Part shown: positions 1-11,468 of the stretch, piece by piece | Layout: each line of letters starts with the position of its first letter | How positions within the stretch are numbered: the first letter of the stretch is position 1 | Source of the DNA: Beta vulgaris subsp. vulgaris | Lineage: Eukaryota; Streptophyta; Magnoliopsida; Caryophyllales; Amaranthaceae | Length of the DNA: 64,000 nucleotides | Reading direction: 5' to 3' | Assembly (NCBI RefSeq): GCF_026745355.1 | Contig: NC_079202.1 | Span: 60,084,622-60,148,621 of the forward strand | Notes under the pieces: generated by a model | Told to the model about the DNA's origin: nothing | Databases searched by the model: none | Seen by the model: the letters and a program-made list of their open reading frames with translations, nothing else | Made by a program: the position numbers and the translations under genes

Positions 1-1415
1 AACATGGCAATTTGGAAGTGCTTTATGTATGGCAATGTTTCATCTCACAAGATAATAATTTAATTACAGTTCATTCTGCCAAATATTTACATGGGTTAAA
101 TCGTAAAAGTTAATTTGTTTTTGTTTTGATTTGATTTGTTTTGCTATCAAACCATCAAGAGCGAAGGAAGGTTCCTCCAAAGCATTTATCATACACGATT
201 ACCACCTCTTTCGTGGAACACGCTAGTGTCAATTATCATGCATGTCTTGACAAATTTAAAAATATCTTTGTAATTTTATCAACTTTACTAAGACCTTATA
301 AGCTTCCTACATGCATGGCTACATCCTAGCATATCATAATAGAAAAGACTGTTTCTTTACATCAGAATCAGATGCATGGTGAAGACTGAAGGGGATGCTT
401 CATGCTTGCGATCAACTATAGTCATTTGAAATTGGGTCCTTTCTGGAAGCTTACCAACAACATTCAAAATATCTCCCAATTTATGCGAAATTTCAACATT
501 AAATTAAAGACTAAATATATAATTCGAGAAGCAAATTGTGCTGTCAATTGAAATAGCTACCGACTTTTTAGCATTTCAAAATATCTTATATTTTTATATT
601 TTGGGGTTTTTTTTTACAGGATATTTTATAGGTTCTTAAAGGTTATACCCTTTTCAGTCTTTAGGCTTTATTTGATTTAACTGATTCTGTCTTAAGTTGA
701 AATTATTTAACATTATCTCAAATTATATTATCTTATCTTATTTTATTTGAACTTATCTTATCTGAACTTGTCTTCTCTATCATCTTATTTGAACTTATCT
801 TATCCTATTTTATTTTAATTCGTTTTATTCAACTTATTATATCTTACCTAAACTTATCTTAATTAAACTGATTTTTTTAAAAAAAAATGAGTTAAATAAA
901 TTAAACAAAACATAGCCTTAATCCTTACCAACAAAATTAAAAAAAAAAAAACTAGATTGTTCATGAATAGGAGATTTTAATATGTTGGAGAAGTGAAGAA
1001 AAGATTTTGAAAAAAATGTATATAAATTTATCATCATATATCATTTATGGTTCATAAATTTCCTTGTTCAGATTTAGTCACAAAGGGGGATGAACATGAA
1101 TTAAAGTGAGGAGATAGATAGAAAGAGATAAAGAAAAAGGACCCATGTAATGAGAAGAAAGATAGAAACAAAGATTGTCCAAAATAGTAAGTATTGCAAC
1201 CGAATATAACAGATGTAGTATAAGATTAAAGTTGGAAAATTTGCCTGAAAAACCTTTTAAAAGTTCAATTTTTTTTATATAAAAAAAACCTTTTAAAATT
1301 TAAAGATTCTTTGCAAAAGTAAAAAACCATAGACTTAATTTTTTTTTGTAAGACGATGAAACTTATTTTCAATTTTCGGTGTGATTTTTGAGAAGCATAT
1401 GGGTGGTGTTGCAGT
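1..1415. other. AT-rich intergenic DNA, no gene seen
   Basis: No convincing coding exon on either strand. About 715-866 holds a degenerate pyrimidine-rich repeat built on variants of TTGAACTTATCTTATC. Short ORFs here have no recognisable domain. Confidence 0.6.
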
Positions 1416-1848
1416 TAGCGGTATGCATAAGCCGGTTTGGACCGAAATTTGGACCGGAACGGAGATTATGGTCCGGTCCTCGGTCCACAAAAAATCCCAA
1501 ATTCGGGTTTCCGGTCCAGTTCGATCCAAACCCACAAATTTCTATTATTTTAGTAAAAAAAGCTTATATGTTAAAAAAGGTAGAAATTTAAAACCTACTA
1601 TTTATTACTTTAGGATTATTGTTATTAAAAATATTAATTTTTACTATATATCTAATTTATAAATATATTTAAATAAAATAAAATTAAAAAATTTTAAAAA
1701 TATTGATTCCGGTCCGAGACCGGACAGGAAAAATTCTGACCGGATCAAAATTTTTCCAATCCGGTCTCGATCCAAGAAAAAGGCAGATCCGGTCAACCGG
1801 TCCAGCCGATTCCTGCCCGATCCGGTCCTGGACTAGTGTACACCCCTA
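1416..1848. mobile_element. hAT-type MITE, 433 bp
   Basis: The left end reads TAGCGGTATGCATAAG and the inverted right end reads TAGGGGTGTACACTAG, an imperfect terminal inverted repeat of the TAGGGGTGT type common in plant hAT elements. It is flanked by an 8-bp target duplication with one mismatch (GTTGCAGT at 1408-1415, ATTGCAGT at 1849-1856). The subterminal regions carry many CCGGTCC/GGACCGG motifs in both orientations. It has no transposase. Confidence 0.75.
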
Positions 1849-2165
1849 ATTGCAGTTAATGAAAACGGGAGGTTAGAGTAAAATAAAAGAACAACCCTTA
1901 TGCATCTCAAAAACCACGTCAAAAATTGAGAATAGGTTTTATCTTGTAAACAAAATTGAAGTTTTGAACTCAATATTTGTTACAAGTAGTTACTATATTT
2001 GTGAATCCTTATTATAGGATGAGATAAGTAATTGACATTCTCTGAACCATTGTTTTTTCTTTTTATTGAACTGAATCATTGTGATTTAGTTACTATATGT
2101 GTGACTCTTGGCTAACTATTACCTGGTTATTTTAGAAGACAAATACTTTCATTAAAAAAAATGAA

Positions 2166-2401
2166 TGGACAGGGTTCACAATAACTTATTGTGAATCGAA
2201 AACTATATGATAGTCAATTTTCGTTTGTTTTTGTATGATATAATCAAATTTTATATAGTTAGTTTTTGTATGATATGGTCAATTTTGTAATATAATTAGT
2301 TTTCATATAATATATTCGATTTCTTTATAATATAGTCAGTTCATATAATATAGTTAGTTCTAGAACTTAAATGCACGATAGATTATTGTGAATTCAATCC
2401 A
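2166..2401. mobile_element. Small foldback element with internal ATATAGTCAGTT repeats
   Basis: The left end (TGGACAGGGTTCACAATAA) and the inverted right end (TGGATTGAATTCACAATAA) form a 19-bp imperfect inverted repeat. The interior is a run of degenerate TATGATATAGTCARTTTT copies. It looks like the same family as the element at 8068-8548. No target duplication is clear and there is no coding capacity. Confidence 0.5.
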
Positions 2402-2848
2402 CTTAAGACGTTTTGCTTTTCTACACTTGTAACAATAATACTTTTTTTCGAAATAATAATAATATAGGGAGTTAGGACATAGAATCCCAGTTGGTTTAGG
2501 AAAGTGCCCCTTATAAAATATCAACACAAACGTGATACTGAGTCCACACCTTTTCAAAACGACTTTCCAAACGTCCAAACAGTGTCCATAATCCCTGTCC
2601 ATTTCCTATGGTCGTGATTACATGACTCATCGATTTGCTTGGATGTAGCAATTTCCTTTTTTTTTCTATTTGCAACGAGATTTGGCAAATTATTCTCCCA
2701 CATCTGTTATATTTTAAAAAATTTAATAAAAATATTATAAAATAAACTATATACAGGCATACAGCACATCAATTATTATCATTATATTCCTAACATATCT
2801 ATATTTCCTTTTCCCCTTAAAATTCTGAAAACTTCCATAATTCCTTTT

Positions 2849-2854
2849 TATAAA
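2849..2854 (+). promoter_or_regulatory. Putative TATA box of the desaturase gene
   Basis: TATAAA lies about 350 bp before the desaturase ATG. It is followed about 35 bp later by a CT-rich stretch (2888-2925) typical of plant transcription starts and 5' leaders. The assignment is positional only. Confidence 0.45.
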
Positions 2855-3042
2855 GGGTATATACTTATGCTCTTAGCCTTACACTAACCTTTCTTCTGCT
2901 TTGCCGTCTACTTCGCTCTTCCACCAAAAAAAAAAAAATAATCAGATTTTTCAATCCCAGAAATTGCTTTTCTTTGATTAGTTTCACCCACAAAAAAAAA
3001 AAAAGATTTCAAATCTAATCAAAACTAAATCAAACCCAACCA

Positions 3043-3066
3043 ATGGGGTTGCTTTGTTTTGGTTGA
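3043..3066 (+). promoter_or_regulatory. Possible 7-codon upstream ORF in the desaturase leader
   Basis: An ATG at 3043 opens a seven-residue frame (MGLLCFG, then TGA) 139 bp before the main start. If this part of the leader is retained in the mRNA it could lower translation of the desaturase. A leader intron removing it cannot be excluded. Confidence 0.3.
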
Positions 3067-3204
3067 TTTGATTTCTCATTAACCCAAAACTCAAAAGTCC
3101 TTTTTTTTGTTGTTGGGTAACTTAAGTTTCAAATAAATCTGTGATTTTTTTGGGTAAAAAGTGATAAAGATTTCATCTTGCATTGTTTTTGTTTGATTTT
3201 AACA

Positions 3205-4557
3205 ATGGCAGAAAAACCCACAAAAAAATACATCACATCTGAAGAATTGAAGGTTCACAACAAACCAGAAGATCTATGGATTTCAATTCAAGGAAAAATA
3301 TATGATGTTACAAATTGGTCAAAAGAACACCCAGGTGGAGACATTCCACTCCTAGCACTTGCAGGGAATGATGTTACAGATGCATTCATAGCATATCACC
3401 CAGGTACTACATGGCATCTTCTTGATAAATTCTTTAATGGGTATTATTTGAAGGATTATCAAGTTTCTGAGATGTCAAAAGATTACAGAAGACTTCATAA
3501 TGATTTATCTAAAATGGGTTTATTTGAAAAGAAAGGTCATGGTGTTATTTACATCTTTATATCTATATTCATTATGTTTACATTGTGTGTTTTGGGTGTA
3601 CTTTACTCTGATAGTATGTTAGTGCATCTGTGTTGTGGTGCATTGTTGGGTATGGCTTGGATTCAGAGTGCTTATTTAGGTCATGATTCTGGACATTATC
3701 AGATTATGGCAACACCTGGTTATAATAAGGTTGCTCAGATTCTTACTGGTAATTGTTTGACTGGAATTAGTATGGCTTGGTGGAAATGGACTCACAATGC
3801 CCACCACATTCTGTGTAATAGCCTAGATAATGACCCAGATCTGCAACACATACCTGTTTTCGCCGTTTCGACAAAGTTCTTCCACAATATGACATCAGTT
3901 TTCTATGGAAGGAAGATGGATTTTGATCCTGTTGCAAGGTTTCTTGTGAGCTACCAACATATGACATATTATCCTGTGATGGTTGTTGCTAGGATTAATC
4001 TGTATGTGCAAACATTTTTGCTGTTGCTCAACCCTAACAGGAAGATCATCAATAGGGGTCTTAACATAATGGGGATCATGGTGTTTTGGACTTGGTATCC
4101 ACTCCTTGTTTCTTGCCTGCCTACTTGGGAAGAGAGGATATTGTTTGTGCTTTCAAGTTTCGTGGTTACTGCGTTCCAACACATCCAATTTACCTTGAAC
4201 CATTTCTCTGCGGATGTTTATGTTGGTCAGCCTAAGGGGAACGATTGGGTCGAGAAACAAACCTTTGGATCGATTGACATTAATGTTGCATCTTATATGG
4301 ATTGGTTGTTTGGCGGGCTGCAGTTCCAGCTCGAACATCATTTGTTCCCTCGTTTACCTCGTTGTAATCTCAGGAAGGTTTCCCCTGTGGTTAAGGATTT
4401 ATGCAAGAAGCACAATATGCCTTACAGGAGTCTCACTTTCTGGGAGGCTAACATTTCGACTCTCAAGACCCTCAGGGATGCGGCTCTTCAAGCTCGTGAT
4501 CTAACCAATCCCGTTCCTAAGAATTTGCTATGGGAAGCTGTCAACACCCATGGTTGA
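3205..4557 (+). CDS. SLD: Sphingolipid delta-8 desaturase (cytochrome b5 fusion)
   Basis: A 450-residue membrane-bound front-end desaturase. Plant enzymes of this type introduce the delta-8 double bond into the long-chain base of sphingolipids in the ER. The N-terminal cytochrome b5 domain shows HPGG (His42) and a second heme-ligand His65 in AYHP. The desaturase domain has the three histidine boxes HDSGH (160-164), HNAHH (197-201) and QLEHH (375-379); the Q in place of H in the third box marks front-end desaturases. Hydrophobic segments lie around 120-155 and 265-330. The ATG at 3205 has good context (AACAATGGC) and gives the usual family start and length of about 450. The gene is a single exon, as is usual for plant SLD genes. 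Delta-6 acyl desaturases of a few plants share this architecture, so substrate preference is inferred from the family. Confidence 0.93.
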   Translation: MAEKPTKKYITSEELKVHNKPEDLWISIQGKIYDVTNWSKEHPGGDIPLLALAGNDVTDAFIAYHPGTTWHLLDKFFNGYYLKDYQVSEMSKDYRRLHNDLSKMGLFEKKGHGVIYIFISIFIMFTLCVLGVLYSDSMLVHLCCGALLGMAWIQSAYLGHDSGHYQIMATPGYNKVAQILTGNCLTGISMAWWKWTHNAHHILCNSLDNDPDLQHIPVFAVSTKFFHNMTSVFYGRKMDFDPVARFLVSYQHMTYYPVMVVARINLYVQTFLLLLNPNRKIINRGLNIMGIMVFWTWYPLLVSCLPTWEERILFVLSSFVVTAFQHIQFTLNHFSADVYVGQPKGNDWVEKQTFGSIDINVASYMDWLFGGLQFQLEHHLFPRLPRCNLRKVSPVVKDLCKKHNMPYRSLTFWEANISTLKTLRDAALQARDLTNPVPKNLLWEAVNTHG

Positions 4558-5320
4558 TTCCATTAACCACCTGATGTCAAAACCCATGGTTGATGGCTTG
4601 ATGCCATTCCCATACAAGTTTTGTTTTCTATTATGCTATGTCTTCATGGTTGTTTGATCTCTAAGACATTCGAGTAGAGGATTTGTTCATTTTATCTGCT
4701 GTTGCAGCTCCCATGATCCACTTCTTTTAGGAATCTCACTTCATATATATGTATCTATTATCTATTTTCCTTTATGAGAATGAAAACATTATTAGTTATT
4801 ATAACTTATAATCGTAATGCTGTTTACGATCGATACTAGTATGTAGGATGTGTCTTCCCCTTTTTTGGGTGCGGCAGAGTCCATTTATTTTCCCTTTGCT
4901 TGTATGATTATGAAAAATGAGAAATTACTTTCTTACACTTGAGCATCGAAAATCGGAGGTAAGCTTCATTCAGTGAGAAACTGGATTGTATAGCTCTTAT
5001 CCACAAATCAGACTCTCTGTCTGATTTATGCAATTATGCTGCATACATTCCTGATGTCTAGCTCAGGAGCTTTAGCGGCGCATCGGTTTGACACCCGAAC
5101 GCGTTGTTCCCTTTCGGTCCCATCTGTCAGCTGGCTCTGGGCTAGCATCATGTTCATGTCGACGTGAAGTGTGTATTCCATATATGTTTAATCTTGTTCC
5201 TGTCCTGGATATACATCAAATAAACCAAAAAAAAGGCATGAATTGAGACATGTAATGAAGTAAGCAAGTAAAAAAGGGTGTTTTAGAAAATCAAGCAAAA
5301 CTTGCTGGTATAAGTATTAG
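4558..5320. other. Desaturase 3' region and intergenic DNA
   Basis: Holds the desaturase 3' untranslated region. About 5050-5160 is a GC-richer patch that I cannot assign; it has no clear reading frame. Confidence 0.5.
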
Positions 5321-5505
5321 CCTAATTAGTAGCTGACGAAGACTTTTAGCAAGAAATGATAGATATATTTTGTTGTTATATTAAGCTTAATTAGTAGTTT
5401 GATAGTGACTTTTAATAAGGTGTAATAGACATATCTGTTATGATAAGCATAGTTAGTAGCTAGATGGAGACTTTTAGCTAGGGCTGGTAGACATAATTTG
5501 TGACA
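5321..5505. repeat. Degenerate tandem repeat, three copies of about 62 bp
   Basis: Three successive units start at about 5321, 5385 and 5447. Each follows the pattern AATTAGTAGYT...GACTTTTARYAAG...TAGACATAT. The copies are clearly diverged, so this is an old local duplication. Confidence 0.65.
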
Positions 5506-6169
5506 GTGGAACGACACACCGGAAAATTAGGAAGGTATTTGTGGGAACGAAAAAGGGTCGGAATGGACGCTTGTCGAGATGAAGGTATACAGTAACTTCA
5601 ATTTTTAGGTCGGGTTATTGAGTTGGGTTAGTAATTGCCAGCTCTATGCGTACTTTCTTGGCTTCTCACGTCAAACCACTAGAACCACACAAAAGATACG
5701 GTAACATATCACTTGATATTGGAATAGGACTTTTAACAGCACACATTTACAGCCTATATTAGGAAATTATCAACAGCCACATGCTGCTGGAGTGCTGGAT
5801 TAATAACCACACCTTTCAGCTATCATGGATGGATAGCCTCAACAAAACTGTGTGCCACTCTGAAGTGCTAATTTCTTCAAATTGTAGGTAATTTACCTAC
5901 AATTTGCATATGAATTTTGGTTTTTCAATTAAGCAAGATTTAAAGACGAAACAGTAACTGTTGCTGCGGCTAATTTGATGCATGGAACTAGGTTATTAAC
6001 GACGAAAATTCGAAGGGCTTAGCATGTAGAACATGATTTCAATGTCCATTTGCTAGATTGGATCCCTCGCCGACTCGCCGTGCTTTGGACCAAGGAGAAG
6101 GAGGGAAAATGTGTTTTACACAAGCTTCTTAGCCGTCTTTCATCTTAAGTCTTTATCAAATGGTATATA
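5506..6169. other. Intergenic, no gene seen
   Basis: No supported exon. A GC-richer stretch at about 6055-6115 has no recognisable protein. Confidence 0.5.
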
Positions 6170-6426
6170 CTACCTCTGTTATTATTTAGTTGCAACATTT
6201 TGACTTTCACGCTTGTCAATGTACAATTTCAAATCGTTTTATCTCTAATTGTATGTAAGTAAAAATTATAAAAATTTGATATTATGAAAGCTTACATCGA
6301 AACGAATCAAACAAGACCCCACATGACTATATTTTGTTTAACATATACATCAATAAATGTGGTCAAATAAGAGAACATGAATAGTGCAATTTGTCAAACG
6401 TTGCAACTAAAAGAGAACGGAGGTAG
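6170..6426. mobile_element. Stowaway MITE, 257 bp
   Basis: Terminal inverted repeats CTACCTCTGTTATTATTTAG and the inverse of the right end (CTACCTCCGTTCTCTTTTAG) extend into GTTGCAACRTTT. They are flanked by TA on both sides (6168-6169, 6427-6428). It belongs to the same family as the copies inside the large repeat units at 21235, 29266 and 33851. Confidence 0.85.
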
Positions 6427-6494
6427 TACTATATAGCATGATATTGTACTAACTACTACTCTAATCTTGTTGGGAAGGATTGTCAAATTTCATA

Positions 6495-6585
6495 CTTCTC
6501 CCGTTTCGTTTTAAACGCAACAAATGAATATTTTATATCTTACAAATAATAGCCCTTTATTGCATTTAAAACGAAACGGATGAAG
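6495..6585. mobile_element. Short Stowaway-like MITE, 91 bp
   Basis: Ends CTTCTCCCGTTTCGTTTTAAA and its imperfect inverse are flanked by TA. The element is almost entirely inverted repeat. Confidence 0.65.
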
Positions 6586-8067
6586 TACTTGAATTGGTGA
6601 CACGCTTTCATTCTTGAAATGATGACACAGATTACCGTTAAGTACTATTGAGATTTCAAATAATATGTTAATAAAGCAAAAGAAAGAAAATCAGTAAAAC
6701 TGTGTTCAGAGGCACACAGGAAATCTTCCAAGTTCCAAGATATTTTTGTTGCAATGCATTTCAGTTATTATTCTTGGGTTTTCTACACAGGTTTTTTAAT
6801 ATTTATAAGGAAAAAGCTAAATGCGGCCCTAAGAGTTGTATATAAGAAGCTAAAAATGGAAAAAACAAGCATTAACTAATTATAAAATACTTCGTTGATT
6901 AAAAAAATTAAGTTAAAGAAAGCATCAAAGACATAGAAGTACATGTGCACAGCGCTAAAAAATTTCAAATAAGTCATGAAATCCCACTCCTTTTATTAAA
7001 GTCTCATTATAGCTTCCCAATTCACACCTCACATCACATATTCACATGCCTTTATTTGTGTGGAAAAATTCTTTATCTTCAGAAGCATGAATAAGTATCT
7101 AGATATTTTAGTGGCTATAGAAAAAAAAAGTTAGAATTATATGAATAATTCAAATTTCTAAAATTGAACTTTGACCATTAATTTGAAGGTATTCTTGTTT
7201 TTTTTGGCATTTGAAATCTTGGAATGATATTGCTTTCGAGCTGGAAGCTTAATACTATGACACAAAACCAGGTGTATAGTAGTGAAGCCAAAGGTTCACT
7301 ATAACAAAGGAAAAGAGTATATTTTTAAATGATGATGTTGCACTATATCAATAATACTCTCAGGATAAGGATAAGAGTTGAAGTGTTACGCCTATTGGGG
7401 TATGGACTAGGTTTTTTTAATAAAAAAAATTCAGTTAAGCACTTAAGTCCAATCGTGATACATAATATAAGACATATTACTATCTAGTTATATTGGATTT
7501 TCGGATTCAATTACCTTCAATTCAATCCGATCCGAAAATCCATTTTCTTCAAAAAATTTCAATCCAAATCCGATTCAAATTACTAATCGGATTGGATTAG
7601 ATGAATAACTTTCACACCCCACCTGTTATGCTGGGTTTTCTGGTCATCACAATTCAGTTCATGAATTGTTTTGATATACTTGGCCCAAGCATTGGTCCAT
7701 TTGTTCATCAGATTGATAACGTATGATTCTGTTTGACAACCGTGTGATTGTAATATTGTATCATTACATGATTTACATCACATTTCACAGTTGTATTCCA
7801 TGCCTTCTCACGTAGGGGCAAAAGATTTGGAAAGCAAAACTTTGATTAGTCTATAAATAATACTATATTTGAAAAGATTTGTGATAGAGTATATATTTAA
7901 ATTATTTACCTCATACTTTTATGATATATTTTGTGTAGATATTATCTCTTAATATGTCTAGTTTTCTATATAATTAAGACTGATTATTTGTGACCGTATA
8001 AATATCCCTTAATGGCAATTCTCCAGATGAGCGAGTTTCACATAATCGAACACCAATCTGACTTATG
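6586..8067. other. Intergenic DNA with inverted-repeat fragments
   Basis: No gene seen. About 7490-7615 contains several AATCCGAT/ATCGGATT and GGATTTTCGGATT motifs in both orientations ending in CACACCCCA. This resembles the end of a TAGGGGTGT-type hAT MITE, but a complete element cannot be bounded. Confidence 0.4.
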
Positions 8068-8548
8068 TGGACCTGGTTCACGTTAATATTAGTGTGCACC
8101 AAGCAAAATAACGTATCATTACTTAATAATCCACTACGTAATGCGGAAACCCATTATATCATTTAGACACACACTATATCATGTAGAAATTCACTATATT
8201 ATTTAGACACACTCACTATATCATATAGAAACTCATTATTGAGACACTATATCATACAGAAACTCACTATATCATTCATACACTCAATATATTAGGTAGA
8301 AACTAAATCATTCCATATGTTAGAACACGTACATGATATATACTACACAACTTAGATCTTCCTTTATGTCAAAATATTTTAAATAATTTCCCCATTATAT
8401 TGCATATAATTTCACATTATGTTTTTAGTTAATATAATATACTATATTGTATATAAATTCACTATATTTTTGTAGAGCTCACTATATTAAATTAATATCT
8501 TACCAACCCGGTGCACACTAGAAGTTAGTGTGCACCGAATCCAGTCCA
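8068..8548. mobile_element. Foldback element with internal CACTATATCAT repeats
   Basis: The outer ends TGGACCTGGTTCAC and the inverted TGGACTGGATTC are followed inside by TAGTGTGCACC and its inverse at 8510-8538. The interior (about 8140-8480) is a degenerate array of CACTATATCATNTAGAAACT units. Layout matches the element at 2166-2401. Confidence 0.5.
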
Positions 8549-9134
8549 GTTTTTTTAATCCAACACAGCACCACAGCTTAAATAAACAATTACTAGCACC
8601 CCGCCTCCCCTCCCCCCCCCCCCAAAAAAAAAAAACAAAAAACAATTTGATTTACCAAGTAATAGCCAATGAGCTACTAGTATTTCGTAACCATAAGACT
8701 GAGCTAGCTTCATTGTTACCATAAAAGAAACATAGGTGTTTTTGTATATTATTTACATCAAGCAAATGCATTTACTTGTCAAATTTAAGGTTAAAGTTTT
8801 GTAATGATATAATTACAATTTTTTTCGGAGGAATATAATTACACTTTTAGAGTTCAATGTAATCTTACTTTTTCATTCTAAAAAATCATTACTTTCACTT
8901 ACCAAGTTATATACTTACCTTAGTTTCTCTAATATATTTATACAACAACATTGTGTTCTTTATTAGAAACGCCATTTGTCAAAAAAGTTCATATCACAAT
9001 TTTTTTATAGACCTAGTTTAAAGTAACGTATAGGTCAGTTGTGAATAAGGAGAGAAAAAACGTTTCCAAAAGAAACAGAATAGAAAATCCGAAAATAAAG
9101 ACATACAAGAAGGAAATTTTTACATAGCCAATAA

Positions 9135-11388
9135 ATGCAAATTACTCCTCTATTATTCCCATCACTTGCTGATGATCAAAATGCTCTAACATATTTGGAA
9201 GAGAGTTTAAGCCATAGAGAGCTAAGAGTTGCACCTCTTTTTCCAACACAACTTGGTAAACCAAACTTACCTCTCACTTCATTGTTCTTGCTAATGCATT
9301 TTTTTTTTTCCTGAAATCCATGCATGCATGCCACAAAAAAAAAATTCTTGCATATCCTCGTTGAAACTCACATCTTGTTTTTCTATCTTACGGGAACAAA
9401 AGGTAAGTTTTTGTGACGTTAACTAATGCCATTGATCTTAATTGGCGCATTATTGAGATTATTGAAGTACTTATTAGACATATCTAGTAATTTTTTTTAA
9501 ATATATATAAGAAGGCGTCTATAGTAATTTAACGAGGCGTGTATAAATTATTACAAAAATTAACATTTTTCTTATGGCCCCTGAATTATAAACCAAGTAA
9601 TGTAAAATAAACGCGCAACTTTTTATAATAATGTTCGAGGAAATATAAAACATTAGTCCATTTGATTTCGTTGCAATTTCCTTTTTTTAAGGTGTCAATG
9701 AGTATCCAATTCTTTTGTACTAATCAATCTAGAGTTCTTATTATATTTCAAAATAAAATTGAATTATATTTCTTATTTTGTAAATTTGGCTAATAGTTTA
9801 ATGACATAGCTATCATAAATGATTATGAATATAATCGTATCCTTAATTACGACAGATTGCGCCAATCTGACTACTAATTACCGAGCTAATTCAGGTGCAA
9901 CACCTCATTATTTGTCCACGCCAATCTCACGCACTTACTTTATCTCTCACTTGTTTCATTAAACACTCTTTTCTCTTTCTTTGACCTTATCTACAGAGAC
10001 GTTACTTAATGAAAAGCACTGCCAGCGTAAATTGTATCGACTTTTAGAAACTACTTCAATGTTATCTATCACTTATAACTTATAAGTTATAACAATCAAG
10101 GATGTCTTAGCCTAATAGTTAAGATTGATAAAATTAAGGTGTTGTGATCGACAAGTCACATGTTCGAATTTTTCCTCCCCTTCTTTGTACTCTGTATTGC
10201 TTTTGTGGCTCATATATATCAAAGAAATAACTCATAACAGCTTTTTAGTGGAAAAATATTTGGAACTTTGCATACAGACCAAGAAAAAGTAAATCAGTAA
10301 TGAACCATCCTTCTTTTCCAGTAAATAACATATTTGAATATGTCTTCAACCGATTAAAAAATTAATTAATTGCTAAAGATTTCTTTAATTATCTGCATGT
10401 AAATAAATGTGGACAACAAACACAAGATACATCATATGCATGTAATACTCAGCTACCATATTTATTATTATCATAACAATTGTTTATTATTGAACAAATC
10501 AGAAATTTTTGTGCATGTTGTATGGAATTGGGCAAGTGTGTTTAGGCTATCCTATAGGAAGATAATTCCCTCTTCTCTGAATGTTAATTTTCAGGTCCAA
10601 TGCCGTTGGTGGGTGATGCTAATGGACTCAACAGGACAACCAACAACATTCAAGGCTCAATGCCAAACCCTTCTCAAATCCAGGATAACATTGGCAACAA
10701 GGCCCCTACTTTACGCACCAATCATTCAACCCCAATCCTTCGCTCCAAGTCCTCGTTAGCCCCATTTCGCGAACATGAGCTCTACATGCCCATAGCAAAT
10801 GTGGTCCGGATCATGAGGCGGGCCCTACCCCCACACGCAAAGGTGGCGGACGAGGCCAAGGAGATGCTACAGGAATGTGTCTCTGAGTTCATTAGCTTCA
10901 TCACCAGTGAAGCTAATGAGACTTGTCAACTCGAGCATCGCAAGACCATAACAGCTGAAGATCTTATAGGGGCAATGTCCAGGCTCGGGTTTGATCACTA
11001 TGTTCAGCCACTTTCGATATATCTCCAAAAATACCGTGAGAGCGAGATGCTTCCCCTGATCCCTAGGCGTGGTGTCGGGAACATAGGCACTGAGGCTACT
11101 TTAGTTACTCCTACAACTAATGTTTTGCCTCCTTTTGCTGTGGTTCATCCTCAATTTGCTATGTTTAGTACTTCTGCCAATAATGGTGGGAACTACCATG
11201 ATGGATCAGGCACAAGTTCTGGCCCAATTAGTATGAGTCACCTGTACACTGCTACTGCCAGTGAAGGTAGTGGTCCAAGTTTGGCTCTCGGAATCGGTGG
11301 TGATCCAAGTAGCAGTGACAGTTTAGGTCCATCTGGATCTCCTCAGGCTGGGCTGGACTTCTATAATCCATATGGTCATTACAAGTAA
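9135..11388 (+). CDS. NF-YB transcription factor, LEC1-type
   Basis: Histone-fold subunit B of the CCAAT-binding NF-Y complex. Exon 1 is 9135-9255 and exon 2 is 10595-11388; joining at G|GT keeps frame and gives 304 residues. Exon 2 alone could start at the ATG at 10600 (262 residues), so exon 1 is less certain than the domain. The histone fold covers about residues 100-192, beginning near YMPIANVVRIMRR. Asp126 in AKVADEAKE sits at the position where LEC1 and L1L proteins carry the diagnostic Asp and other NF-YBs carry Lys. That places it in the LEC1-type clade, whose members drive embryo programmes. Gly166 replaces the Trp usual in the ED-L-L-W-AM motif, so the protein is divergent. The C-terminal third is Ser/Gly-rich and has no known domain. 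Confidence 0.85.
9319..9330. promoter_or_regulatory. Overlapping RY (CATGCATG) motifs in NF-YB intron 1
   Basis: CATGCATGCATG lies 64 bp after exon 1. RY cores (CATGCA/TGCATG) are bound by B3 factors such as LEC2, FUS3 and ABI3. Further TGCATG cores occur in the same intron near 10394, 10438 and 10512. Function here is inferred from the motif only. Confidence 0.4.
10096..10215 (+). mobile_element. tRNA-type SINE fragment in NF-YB intron 1
   Basis: A box A-like TAGCCTAATAGTTAAGATTG is followed about 55 bp later by a box B-like TGTTCGAATTTT, the spacing of a tRNA-derived pol III promoter. The ends and target duplication are not clear. Confidence 0.4.
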
Positions 11389-11462
11389 AAACTGTTGGAT
11401 GGTGGAGAAGCTGCACTCCTCATGTCAATCTCGACCCTTTCGTATCGCTCTCCAATGCTTGA

Positions 11463-11468
11463 AATAAA
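11463..11468 (+). terminator. Polyadenylation signal of the NF-YB gene
   Basis: AATAAA occurs 75 bp after the stop codon and is followed by T-rich sequence. The assignment is positional. Confidence 0.5.

Noticed and set aside
4214..4504. 96-codon frame overlapping the desaturase
   Set aside because: Out-of-frame shadow of the desaturase coding sequence.
8140..8480. CRISPR-like array from the spaced CACTATATCAT repeats
   Set aside because: Repeats are degenerate and spacers are themselves repeat-like AT DNA in a plant nuclear context with inverted ends; this is a foldback element.
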